Assembly: GCA_002328495.1 (NCBI GenBank)
Contig: DCUJ01000001.1
Location: 71,406 to 135,405 of the forward strand
Origin: Sulfurospirillum sp. UBA2217
Lineage (GTDB): Bacteria > Campylobacterota > Campylobacteria > Campylobacterales > Sulfurospirillaceae
Reading direction: 5' to 3'
DNA length: 64,000 nt
Shown: positions 18,201 to 25,718 of the stretch, in pieces
Layout: the number at the start of each line of letters is the position of its first letter
Numbering within the stretch: position 1 is the first letter of the stretch
Position numbers and translations under genes: made by a program
The notes under the pieces: generated by a model
Databases searched by the model: none
What the model was told of the DNA's origin: nothing
What the model saw: the letters and a program-made list of their open reading frames with translations, nothing else

Positions 18201-18767
18201 ACAGAAGTGTACTCTAACACCGGTGGACAAAGCTCTAAGTCTTCTCGTTCAGGCTCAGTTGCTCAGTTTACTGCTGCTGGAAAACCTGTTCAGAAAAAAG
18301 ATTTGGGATACATTGCAATGACATACGGTAACGTGTTTGTCGCACAAATCAACTCTAACGCTTCTGCGGCACAAACGCTTAAAGCATTCCAAGAAGCTGA
18401 GGCGTATCCAGGGGTTTCACTCATTATTGCTTACTCTCCATGTATTGCACATGGAATCAAAGGTGGTATGGCAAAATCTGGAAATCAAGGTGAGCTTGCA
18501 ACGAAGTGTGGTTACTGGCCAATTTACAGCTATGACCCACGTTTAGAGGCTGAGGGTAAAAACCCCATTAAGATTACAGGAAAAGAGCCTGATTGGTCAT
18601 TGTACGATGAGTTCTTAATGAACGAAGTGCGTTACGTGTCACTCAAAAAATCAAATCCTGAGCATGCAAAAGAGTTATTTGAGCACAATAAAAAAGATGC
18701 ACAAAGAAGATGGAGACAACTCAACCGTCTTGCACAAGCAGACTTTTCAAATGAGATAACAGAGTAA
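15210..18767 (+). CDS. nifJ: pyruvate:ferredoxin (flavodoxin) oxidoreductase, single chain
   Basis: 1185 residues, the usual length of the fused homodimeric enzyme. It converts pyruvate and CoA to acetyl-CoA and CO2, reducing ferredoxin. Domain order is visible: NEAAAYASYAFTEVAGIYPITPSSPM at the start, the gamma-like domain, two 4Fe-4S motifs (CIQCNQCAFACPHA and CTGCDLCVEACP, about residues 690-765), then CPGCGETPY and the thiamine-pyrophosphate region GGDGWAYDIGYGG and DTEVYSNTGGQSS. AAGGGG precedes the ATG. It is followed by a terminator, so it is monocistronic; the shared element upstream may regulate it. Confidence 0.97.
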   Translation: MAKVMKTMDGNEAAAYASYAFTEVAGIYPITPSSPMADFTDIWASQGKKNLFGMPVKVVEMQSEGGAAGTVHGSLQAGALTTTYTASQGLLLKIPNMYKIAGQLLPGVIHVSARTLATHALSIFGDHQDVYAARQTGFAMLSSGSVQEVMDLAGVAHLSAIRGRVPFMHFFDGFRTSHEIQKIELMDYAEFDRLLDKEALQKFRDEALNPESPKTRGTAQNDDIYFQGREAQNKFYDALPDIVADYMKEISKITGRDYKPFTYYGASDADRIVVAMGSVTECLKETIDYLMSKGEKVGLVTPHLYRPFSIKYLMDVMPDSVKKIAVLDRTKEAGSIGEPLYLDMRAAFYGHANAPIIVGGRFGLSSKDVDPAQMLAVFENLKADEPRNDFTVGIVDDVTFKSLEVKEKMSLGDAATKECLFYGLGADGTVGANKSSIKIIGDETDMYAQAYFAYDSKKSGGFTRSHLRFGKKPIRSTYLVSNPHFVACSVAAYLELYDVIDGIRENGTFLLNSIWDADETIKRIPNRVKKILATKKVNFYIINATKLARDIGLGNRSNTIMQSAFFKLAEIIDFEEAQAFMKKQAYKSYHKKGEQIVELNYKAIDVGANGLVKVDVDPSWVTLPADVKTEEIAYEGTAFVERIAKPINAARGDTLPVSVFKGYEDGTFEHGTTEYEKRGVGVTVPKWIEENCIQCNQCAFACPHAVIRPFLINDAEFALAPEGVKTHAIEAKGKELKGLKYKIQVSSLDCTGCDLCVEACPTKEKSLVMVPLQESLEAGEQVNADYLFKKVTYKDDILGKGNVKNAQFAKPLFEFHAACPGCGETPYITLATRLFGESMMIANATGCSSIYGGSAPSTPYRKNDAGHGPAWANSLFEDNAEFGLGMHVANETMRHRIQSVMEASLEKAPNAIAALYKDWIEFRDDRVKSAEIRDLLVPQLEANPSAAGAEVILSLKQYIAKKSQWIFGGDGWAYDIGYGGLDHVIASGQDVNILVLDTEVYSNTGGQSSKSSRSGSVAQFTAAGKPVQKKDLGYIAMTYGNVFVAQINSNASAAQTLKAFQEAEAYPGVSLIIAYSPCIAHGIKGGMAKSGNQGELATKCGYWPIYSYDPRLEAEGKNPIKITGKEPDWSLYDEFLMNEVRYVSLKKSNPEHAKELFEHNKKDAQRRWRQLNRLAQADFSNEITE

Positions 18768-18777
18768 AAAGAAGAGA

Positions 18778-18807
18778 TACCCGAGGGTGAAAGCCCTCGG
18801 TATTTTT
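18778..18807 (+). terminator. Rho-independent terminator of nifJ
   Basis: CCGAGGG (18781-18787) pairs with CCCTCGG (18794-18800), loop TGAAAG, extended by flanking TA pairs, then TTTTT at 18803-18807. Confidence 0.85.
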
Positions 18808-18814
18808 ATGAAAA

Positions 18815-19009
18815 TTATTGTTTAAATTCCGCTTCGACTAGAGCATTTGACTTCACCACATCTCCACTACCATGAATGATATGAGGAATACAACCCGTAC
18901 AGACATGAATCGCTTCACCATTCTTTGTTGCCGTGATAAAAACTGCCCCAGCACTCTCATCGCTTGAGCGCATACAGACATTGCAGATTTGAATATTATT
19001 GATTTCCAT
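18815..19009 (-). CDS. small Cys-rich protein with two CxxC pairs
   Basis: 64 residues. CNVC (residues about 9-12) and CTGC (about 37-40) could form a zinc knuckle or rubredoxin-like site; the sequence between is beta-rich. TAAGGAGAAC is a good ribosome site. No family was recognised. It is convergent with nifJ and stands alone. Confidence 0.65.
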   Translation of the reverse strand: MEINNIQICNVCMRSSDESAGAVFITATKNGEAIHVCTGCIPHIIHGSGDVVKSNALVEAEFKQ

Positions 19010-19082
19010 TTGGTTCTCCTTAAAAGTTTTGTGGGGTATTATAGTTAAAAGAAAGTCTAAAAAGCTTGAGCTATATCAAGGC

Positions 19083-19847
19083 TTATAAAAAGAGGACAAT
19101 GCTTTTCATGGCTTCAATACCGACATCAATGGGTTCATCTCCAACGATACGGGCACTGTTCTTAGCATGAGCTATAATGTGGTTGAAGAGCGTTTCAAAG
19201 TTGGTATTGGAAGCGTCTAGGAGGGTCTCTCTTCCACTTTTGAGGGAGGGTAGCCCCATGAGCATCTCCCAAGAGGGTTTAGTCTCTTTTTTAAGTTTTT
19301 GCTCAAGCTCTATTTGCCAGTTGTTTTGCCAAGTGATAAACAGATAATTTCCATTCGTATCTTTAGCGGTTTTAATTTTCCACTTAATCACTTCTAGGTA
19401 ATAATAGAGCTTTTTAAAGGCATCTTGTTGGTAGGAGAGCGTGGTGATGCGATGTCCTTTTTCGATTTGATAGGTCTCAAACAATAGTTTGTGCAAGCCC
19501 AAAATTAAAAAGTCATTGCGGTCTGTGATGCTTGGATTTTTATCAAAAGCAACTTTGAGGTAATCATCGTAGGTCATAAGTTTGCGCTCATTGTACGTAA
19601 TGCGTAAGGTGTTTTGAGACGTTTTGATATCGTGCACAATGGCATAATTGGCTTTAGGACTAAAGGCTTTTGGGTTGCGAAGGTCAAGCTTTTCTTTGTA
19701 CATGTAAAGGTATTCGCTTGCTTTTTTAAAATCTCGATTGAGCAGTGTTGCGCCATGAGATTGAAGGGATTCGCTTATTTTTTCATGACTCGTTGCGCAA
19801 CCACTTAAGAAAAGAGCGCACACGAGACACTTTAAACCATTAGTCAT
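19083..19847 (-). CDS. lipoprotein of unknown function
   Basis: 254 residues. The N-terminus has a lipobox, LFLSGC at residues 13-18, so the mature protein is lipid-anchored in the periplasm. The rest is mainly helical, rich in Lys/Glu/Tyr, with no motif I recognise. It starts inside the stop codon region of the preceding 78-residue gene (overlap ATGACTAA), so the two are coupled and probably work together. Confidence 0.65.
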   Translation of the reverse strand: MTNGLKCLVCALFLSGCATSHEKISESLQSHGATLLNRDFKKASEYLYMYKEKLDLRNPKAFSPKANYAIVHDIKTSQNTLRITYNERKLMTYDDYLKVAFDKNPSITDRNDFLILGLHKLLFETYQIEKGHRITTLSYQQDAFKKLYYYLEVIKWKIKTAKDTNGNYLFITWQNNWQIELEQKLKKETKPSWEMLMGLPSLKSGRETLLDASNTNFETLFNHIIAHAKNSARIVGDEPIDVGIEAMKSIVLFL

Positions 19848-20076
19848 CTAAGATATCTTTTCCTTTTTTAATCTGCTTTTTGAGAATTTTTATGCTGTCT
19901 TTCAAGGCTTCTCGTTTAGGAATATCGCACTCTTCTTTTAACGCTTCTTTGAGTTCAATGCGTTTGAGTTTGAGTTTTTTTACCAACTCTTTAACCGCCT
20001 TTTTTTTTGACTCCTCACTTTGGGGGGCTATGCCAAAAAGTTCTTCTATCTTAGCGATAAACTTTGATCCACTCAT
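19840..20076 (-). CDS. small charged coiled-coil protein, unknown
   Basis: 78 residues with AAGGAGAAAGAG upstream. Nearly half of the residues are Lys or Glu, with heptad-like Leu/Ile spacing (VKELVKKLKLKRIELKEAL), predicting a long coiled coil and no membrane segment. It lies 18 nt after the Na/Pi-cotransporter-like gene and overlaps the lipoprotein gene by 8 nt, so the three form a leftward operon. Confidence 0.65.
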   Translation of the reverse strand: MSGSKFIAKIEELFGIAPQSEESKKKAVKELVKKLKLKRIELKEALKEECDIPKREALKDSIKILKKQIKKGKDILDD

Positions 20077-20094
20077 CTCTTTCTCCTTATGATA

Positions 20095-21903
20095 TTAGTT
20101 ATGGTTTGTCAAATCCTGCACTTCGAGGTCATTTAAAAGAAGAGCCTCGCGCTCCTCTTTACCCTCTTTTTCATGGTGAATAAAGAGGATGTTAGCAACT
20201 TCTGCAAGTTCTGAAGCGATGGTGTAAGCGTAGGTGGTATCATTCATGAGCGATGTTGCCATGGTGTAATTAATTTTATTAGAGCGAATAAGATCGTCTA
20301 AAGATTTGCTCGCTGCAATATCATACTTCTTGGCATCAAGTTTAATTTTACTCAACAACAAAACGGCGACATCTTCTTCAGTTGTATTGAAAATAAGCTG
20401 CATATTGCGCAGTTGTTTGATGAGATTTTTTCGAATATGGTTGTATTCTTTTTTAATATGCTCATTGTTTGATGAGAGGTAAAAGAGCATATTTTTTTGC
20501 ATATGTTTGGCGGCCTTAAAGGCTTCTGCGATGCTAATATTGGCCATTTTTAAAGGCACAATGTCGCGAATGGTCTCTTCACCAAATTTTCCCTGAGCCA
20601 TAATCGCAAAGTTAATAATCTTCCCGTAAATATCTTTAATACGGTTTTCATAGTACTCATCCATGTTGACAGGTAAAGGCTGATTGCGAAGTTTTATAAT
20701 ATCATCAATCTCCATTCCAGAGGTAATATCTTCAGGAGCGATACTCATCCCTTTTGTAATAATATCAAAGGTATTGCTGTAAAGATGCTTGGTCTCTTTG
20801 ATCAAAACGCTGTGGGCGGTTGCTGGAAAATCAAGCGCAGAATCGGTGATAAAATAGACATCATCTCGTTCGTTCTCACCCTTTGCTTTTTTCGCAAGCA
20901 AGATTTTGTCTAAAAAGCGTACCAACTGATCGGTAAATGGATAAAGAAGTGAAACCCCTAAAACGTTAAAGTAAGTATGAAAGAGTGCCAACTTCATGGT
21001 ATAGTCTTCGGCACCAACGCCTAAAAAAGCGGCTGAAATATCAACAATTCGAATAAATGGATAGATGAAGGTAATAGCAACGAGACCGGTAAGTACATTG
21101 AATATAACGTGCGCCGCGGCCAGTTTTTTTCCTTCAAGCCCTGCGGTTAAAGAGCCTAAAACGGCGGTAATGGTCGTCCCGACATTGGAGCCAATGGCTA
21201 AGGCTAACGCGTTTTCATAGGTAATTTGTCCCGCACCTAAGGCGGTAATAATCAACACCAGTGTCGCATGAGAGGATTGCATAATGACCGTTGCTACGAT
21301 ACCAATGAGGGTAAAGACCAATAATCCCTTAATGCCATCAATGGAAAATTGCGTCAGATCAATCGTCTCTTTAAACGCATCAAATCCGTCTTTCATGTAC
21401 GCAATACCTAAAAACAAAAAGCCAAGACCTGCTAAAATATAACCAACACCTTTGGCCTTTTTATCGCTTTGAAACATCAAAATGGTTCCAAAAACGAGCA
21501 TAGGCATGGCATAGGTGGCAATGTCAACTTTAAGTCCAAGCCCAGCGATAAGCCAAGCCCCCGTCGTTGTTCCGATATTGGCACCAAAGATAATACCAAT
21601 CCCTTGCGCCAAACCAATCAGCCCTGCACTGATAAACGAGATAGAGATGATCGAAATGAGCGAGCTTGATTGCATGATGCTTGTGGTAATCGCACCAAAA
21701 AGTACACTTTTGTATCGCTTGTCTGTAAACTTTTTTAAAACTTTTTCTAAAAGTCCACCCGCAAAGGAGCGGAATCCTTCTTCAAGGGAAAACATACCGA
21801 ACAAAAAGATAGCAACACCCGCAGAGATGTTGAGAATATTTTTACTCTGAATAAAGGTGTAGGAAAGGCCTATCATAATGAGAAGCAGTAGCACTTTTTT
21901 CAT
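20095..21903 (-). CDS. Na+/phosphate cotransporter-like protein with PhoU-like C-terminus
   Basis: 602 residues from ATG 21903; an in-frame upstream start at 21987 is rejected because it would overlap luxS and lacks a signal-like N-terminus. Two copies of the SLC34/NptA repeat are visible, each with a QSSS motif (SIMQSSSLISI and VIMQSSHATLVL), plus G-A-N-I-G-T-T and G-S-N-V-G-T-T motifs. About ten membrane helices come first, then a helical cytoplasmic PhoU-like region from about residue 360. It probably moves phosphate with sodium. No pho-box-like sequence was seen in front of it. Confidence 0.85.
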   Translation of the reverse strand: MKKVLLLLIMIGLSYTFIQSKNILNISAGVAIFLFGMFSLEEGFRSFAGGLLEKVLKKFTDKRYKSVLFGAITTSIMQSSSLISIISISFISAGLIGLAQGIGIIFGANIGTTTGAWLIAGLGLKVDIATYAMPMLVFGTILMFQSDKKAKGVGYILAGLGFLFLGIAYMKDGFDAFKETIDLTQFSIDGIKGLLVFTLIGIVATVIMQSSHATLVLIITALGAGQITYENALALAIGSNVGTTITAVLGSLTAGLEGKKLAAAHVIFNVLTGLVAITFIYPFIRIVDISAAFLGVGAEDYTMKLALFHTYFNVLGVSLLYPFTDQLVRFLDKILLAKKAKGENERDDVYFITDSALDFPATAHSVLIKETKHLYSNTFDIITKGMSIAPEDITSGMEIDDIIKLRNQPLPVNMDEYYENRIKDIYGKIINFAIMAQGKFGEETIRDIVPLKMANISIAEAFKAAKHMQKNMLFYLSSNNEHIKKEYNHIRKNLIKQLRNMQLIFNTTEEDVAVLLLSKIKLDAKKYDIAASKSLDDLIRSNKINYTMATSLMNDTTYAYTIASELAEVANILFIHHEKEGKEEREALLLNDLEVQDLTNHN

Positions 21904-21959
21904 AGACACTCTTTGTGTGCAAAATGGTGACAACGGAAAATATTGTAGCACTTTTTTGC

Positions 21960-21965
21960 TATAAT
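21960..21965 (+). promoter_or_regulatory. -10 box of luxS
   Basis: TATAAT lies 20 nt before ATG 21986, with AAAGGAAC as ribosome site between them. Confidence 0.55.
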
Positions 21966-21985
21966 CAAGAAAAAAAAGGAACTCC

Positions 21986-22486
21986 ATGCCATTATTAGAC
22001 AGTTTTTGTGTCGATCACGTCAAAATGCCCGCTCCTGCGGTGCGTGTAGCCAAAACCATGCATACACCTAGTGGAGATGCTATTACCGTGTTTGACCTTC
22101 GTTTTTGCAAGCCAAATCACGCTATTTTATCGGAAAAAGGGATTCACACGCTTGAACATCTTTTTGCGGGCTTTATGAGGGAGCATCTCAATGGGCAGGG
22201 TGTTGAAATCATTGACATTTCGCCGATGGGGTGTCGTACGGGTTTTTACATGAGTTTGATAGGAACCCCACAAGAAGAGCGCGTGGTCAACGCATGGAAA
22301 GCTTCGATGAGTGATATCTTACATGTAAAGAGTGAAGCCGACATTCCTGAGCTCAATATCTATCAATGCGGTACATGTAAAATGCACTCTTTGGACGATG
22401 CGCATGACATAGCGCGTACCATTTTAGACAGTGGCATTGGAGTTATGGACAATGAAGCTTTAAGGCTCGATACGTCGAAACTCTAG
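21986..22486 (+). CDS. luxS: S-ribosylhomocysteine lyase (AI-2 synthase)
   Basis: 166 residues, full length. LuxS splits S-ribosylhomocysteine into homocysteine and DPD, the precursor of autoinducer-2. The iron/zinc site is HTLEH (residues about 54-58) plus the Cys in YQCGTCKMHSL (about 125-132); the catalytic Cys lies in SPMGCRTGFY. The 3-prime end overlaps the convergent flavin/pyridoxamine-oxidase-like gene by 27 nt. Two TACATGTA copies lie inside. Confidence 0.96.
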   Translation: MPLLDSFCVDHVKMPAPAVRVAKTMHTPSGDAITVFDLRFCKPNHAILSEKGIHTLEHLFAGFMREHLNGQGVEIIDISPMGCRTGFYMSLIGTPQEERVVNAWKASMSDILHVKSEADIPELNIYQCGTCKMHSLDDAHDIARTILDSGIGVMDNEALRLDTSKL

Positions 22487-22876
22487 TTTTGTTCCAAAGC
22501 CTAGCGTGTTGTCTGTAAATTTGAGGGTATCAATTCGAATACTCCACAAGCTAGGCGACATCGCTAGGGCATAGGGAAAACGTTTAAAATAAGTCTTTTC
22601 ATCCTCTTTATCGGCTTTTTCATACGTTCCGCAAAATTGAACCCCTTGGATTTTCCCTATAATGTTTGTTTCTAATGCAATGGTGCCTGAAACATGAACA
22701 TTAAGCAGTGCTTCGCTTCCATGGCGGGTTGTGGCATCGGTTGCGATAATCAAACGAGCCTCTTCTTCTTTGAACGCATAAAAACAGTTGGCACAGTAAG
22801 GAGTATTGTCTTTACATGTACATAGGCTTAAGAGGTGATGCTTCTTTAAAAACCTCACGATGGATGACTCTAGCAT
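22460..22876 (-). CDS. pyridoxamine-5-phosphate-oxidase-fold protein (YhbP-like)
   Basis: 138 residues. The split-barrel flavin-binding pattern is visible: SLCTCKDNTPYCANCFYAF, LIIATDATTRHG, VHVSGTIALE and IQGVQFCGTYEKAD. Such proteins bind FMN or haem; substrate unknown. AAAGGA ribosome site. It overlaps luxS tail to tail. Confidence 0.8.
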   Translation of the reverse strand: MLESSIVRFLKKHHLLSLCTCKDNTPYCANCFYAFKEEEARLIIATDATTRHGSEALLNVHVSGTIALETNIIGKIQGVQFCGTYEKADKEDEKTYFKRFPYALAMSPSLWSIRIDTLKFTDNTLGFGTKLEFRRIEP

Positions 22877-22970
22877 GGCAAATCCTTTGAAAAAAAGTAT
22901 AACATATTTTTTTTCGTTCTTTTAAATTTAAAGAGGACTAGTATTATCTTATTATCTAGGGAGGTCAATC

Positions 22971-23663
22971 ATGCGCGCAATATACCTATCTTTTCTAAGC
23001 ATTCTTTTCGTGTGGGCAAATCCTTTAACCTTAGAATTAACAGGTGTAAAAGCGAAGCATCCAAAGAGTGATGGCACTTTTGAAGAGGTGATGATAGAGC
23101 GTGAAATTCCCAAAGTGTGTTTGGATGTTGGCATTGATACACAGAGCATTTTTGGCGGGGATTATGCGGGAAGTGCTGTGCCAAAAGAATGCATTAAACA
23201 TTTTGTCACCGTTGTGGGTAAAGCCCAACCCATGAACATTGCTTCTGGGGTGCAAACGGTTGGGGAAGTGGAAGTGTTGGATTTTATAGCGCATAAACTC
23301 TCTGTTGCACCCGAGAAATACATCTTAGTAGACTCACGTAAACGCGATTGGTTTGAGCAGATGAGTATAGCAGGTGCCATCAACATTCCCTACAATGAGA
23401 TTGAGTTTGACCCCGATTTTCCAGAAGATTTTAAAGCACTGATGTACCATTTGAATTTTTCAAAAACAGCGCATGGGTATGACTTTACCCAGGCTAAAAC
23501 AGCCCTCTTTTTTTGCAATGGCTCATGGTGTGCCCAATCTCGTTATGCGATTGAGAAGCTCATAATGTTAGGATACCCTAAAGAGAAATTGATGTGGTAC
23601 AGAGGAGGGCTTCAAGACTGGTTGCTGTTTGGCTTTAGCGTCGTGAAACCTCTTCGGCGTTAA
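22971..23663 (+). CDS. secreted rhodanese-like protein
   Basis: 230 residues: a signal peptide (about 1-15, IYLSFLSILFVWA), an N-terminal region unique to these proteins, and a rhodanese domain from about residue 110 (YILVDSRKRDWF, GAINIPYNEI) with active-site Cys in FFCNGSWCAQS and ending W-Y-R-G-G-L-Q-D-W. It likely handles sulfane sulfur in the periplasm. GGAGGT ribosome site. Its stop overlaps the convergent hemerythrin gene by 4 nt. Confidence 0.87.
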   Translation: MRAIYLSFLSILFVWANPLTLELTGVKAKHPKSDGTFEEVMIEREIPKVCLDVGIDTQSIFGGDYAGSAVPKECIKHFVTVVGKAQPMNIASGVQTVGEVEVLDFIAHKLSVAPEKYILVDSRKRDWFEQMSIAGAINIPYNEIEFDPDFPEDFKALMYHLNFSKTAHGYDFTQAKTALFFCNGSWCAQSRYAIEKLIMLGYPKEKLMWYRGGLQDWLLFGFSVVKPLRR

Positions 23664-24085
23664 GAGAGGCTATGGTGATCCGCACCCGTAACGGTATTGC
23701 CCAAGCGCCATTTTTCTATCTTTAAGTCATTGTTTAAGATGTGTTCTACCAGCCATTTATGCGAAGCATCTTTCATAGCCCTTTGGAGTTCATCAACACT
23801 CTTTTTCTCTTTTAAAACCCTAGAAATCGTATCGATGATGTCATCGTGCAGTTTGCGGTGTTGCTCTAACAATGGGTACCCAATATCTTCCATGTAGGTT
23901 TCTTCAGCAATAAAATGATCGCGCATGTAGTCAAAAAATTCTTTGAAAAGGTTGGCAAGCTCAATTTTGGTGATGCTTCGTGAATCAATACTTTCCACAA
24001 AATTCGCCAAACGAAACAGCTCTTTATGCTGCGCATCAATCATCTCATGGTGTAAACTAAACGTCTCTTTCCATTGGGTTGCCAT
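23660..24085 (-). CDS. bacteriohemerythrin
   Basis: 141 residues, full length. The di-iron ligands are in place: H in LHHEMIDAQHKELF, then FIAEETYMEDIGYPLLEQHRKLHDD (cited in two parts: the E-x4 and H-x4-H ligands), and the last His/Asp in WLVEHILNND. It binds oxygen and may deliver it to the respiratory chain or methane-monooxygenase-like enzymes; in this group it is linked to microaerobic life. AAAGGGAAC ribosome site. Confidence 0.93.
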   Translation of the reverse strand: MATQWKETFSLHHEMIDAQHKELFRLANFVESIDSRSITKIELANLFKEFFDYMRDHFIAEETYMEDIGYPLLEQHRKLHDDIIDTISRVLKEKKSVDELQRAMKDASHKWLVEHILNNDLKIEKWRLGNTVTGADHHSLS

Positions 24086-24152
24086 CGTGTTCCCTTTTAC
24101 CTATAAAGTTTTTTTATTGTAGCATCATTTTAGTACCATGCTCAATAAAATA

Positions 24153-25553
24153 TCAAACATTTTTTTTAAATCCTAAATCGATAAGGTATAAAAGAGGCCC
24201 CGTCATAAACGTAGTCACAAGAGCCATAATAACAAACATTGTAAATAAAATAGGCGATAAAATGCCTAGTTCGTAACCGATGTTTAAAACAACCAATTCC
24301 ATCAAACCTCTGGTGTTCATGAGTGCACCAATGGCTAAAGAATCTTTCCATGAGATTCCCATAAAGCGACTCGCAACGGCACTTCCAACCAGCTTTCCAA
24401 TAACTGCAAAAGCGATGATACTAAGACAAATAATCCAGTGTTGTGACTCCAGCAAGTTAATCTGTGTGCGAAGTCCTGTAAGGGCAAAAAAGAGCGGTAA
24501 AAGAACAAGCAGACTCACATATTCCAATCGTGGAGCAATGCGTTCTTTGAGCCCACTCTCACTAGAAGAGGGCATCATAACGCCTGCCATAAATGCTCCA
24601 AAAAGGGCGTGGATACCCAAAAGCTCTGTAATCAATGAACTCGTAAGTAACACAACCAAAACAATCGTGGTGATTTTCATATCGAGTGTTGTATCATCAA
24701 TTTTTTGACCGAGATTGCGTAAAAAAGGCTTCACTACAAAAAGCATCACCGTAACATACACGACTATGGGAATAAGCATCAATACAGACATGAGTAAATT
24801 GGTTGAAGTTGAAACGGCAATAACAATTGCCAAGATATACCACGCCGTTGCATCATCTGCAGCAGCACAGGTGAGTGCCATTGCGCCATACGATGTTTTG
24901 GTAAGATTATGGTCTTTGAGGATGCGTGCGAGAACTGGAAAGGCGGTAATACTCATCGCGATACCTATAAAAAGGGCAAAAGCCGTAAATGTAACCGTGG
25001 TAGAAGCAAAAGAAGGGTAGATGACATAGGCAAGGATTGTGCCTAAGAAAAATGGGAAGATAATACTAATATGGCTAATGACAATTGAAGCTTTACTTTG
25101 TTGTTTGAGTTTGTCAAAATCAAGCTCCATTCCTACCACAAACATAAAGAGTAAAAGACCAATTTGGCTTAAAAAATGTAAGTTTTGAAATGAACTTTTA
25201 GGAAAAAGTAGTGCAAAAAATTCCGGGAAAAACAACCCTAGTAAAGAAGGGCCAAGTAAAACCCCCGCAACAATCTCTCCAATGACAGGTGGCTGTGAAA
25301 ACTTGGAAACAAAGATACCAAAAGTACGAGCTGCTGCCATAATGACAATAATTTGAACCAATAAAAGTGCGAGTGGATGGGAGAGTTGTTTCGTGAATGT
25401 TGTTTGCAAATTATCCCAAAAACTTCCAACAGAAACAGCTTGTGAAATGAACTGAGTACTTGCATAAAGAGCATTACCATAATGCAACACGAGCAAGATA
25501 CCACCACCAAAAAGGAGCAGTGAAAGCAAATAAATTTTAGTAGAACGATTCAT
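24153..25553 (-). CDS. Kef-type cation/proton antiporter (CPA2), no TrkA domain
   Basis: 466 residues. After one extra N-terminal helix and a periplasmic loop come about 12 membrane helices. CPA2 motifs are visible: QPPVIGEIVAGVLLGPSLLG, LLFMFVVGMELD, ITAFPVLARILKD, CAAADDATAWYILA (the ion-binding Asp-Asp) and GALMNTRGLMELV. It probably exchanges K+ or Na+ for protons. The protein ends shortly after the last helix. AAGGAGG ribosome site. Monocistronic. Confidence 0.9.
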   Translation of the reverse strand: MNRSTKIYLLSLLLFGGGILLVLHYGNALYASTQFISQAVSVGSFWDNLQTTFTKQLSHPLALLLVQIIVIMAAARTFGIFVSKFSQPPVIGEIVAGVLLGPSLLGLFFPEFFALLFPKSSFQNLHFLSQIGLLLFMFVVGMELDFDKLKQQSKASIVISHISIIFPFFLGTILAYVIYPSFASTTVTFTAFALFIGIAMSITAFPVLARILKDHNLTKTSYGAMALTCAAADDATAWYILAIVIAVSTSTNLLMSVLMLIPIVVYVTVMLFVVKPFLRNLGQKIDDTTLDMKITTIVLVVLLTSSLITELLGIHALFGAFMAGVMMPSSSESGLKERIAPRLEYVSLLVLLPLFFALTGLRTQINLLESQHWIICLSIIAFAVIGKLVGSAVASRFMGISWKDSLAIGALMNTRGLMELVVLNIGYELGILSPILFTMFVIMALVTTFMTGPLLYLIDLGFKKNV

Positions 25554-25677
25554 AATTGGCCTCCTTATTAAGATTCAATTATACCATAGCGGTTTTTACT
25601 GCATTCTTAAGGAGTCTGAAATTTTACATGAAGGAAAAATGCTCACTAAAAGCTCGAATATTTTGTTACCAAGTTGA

Positions 25678-25683
25678 TATAAT
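25678..25683 (+). promoter_or_regulatory. -10 box of the PIN-PhoH operon
   Basis: TATAAT lies 35 nt before ATG 25719; an AAGGGAG ribosome site follows. It probably drives the four overlapping genes to 29369. Confidence 0.5.
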
Positions 25684-25718
25684 GTTTTATTACAATACCT
25701 GTTATAAAAGGGAGTCAG

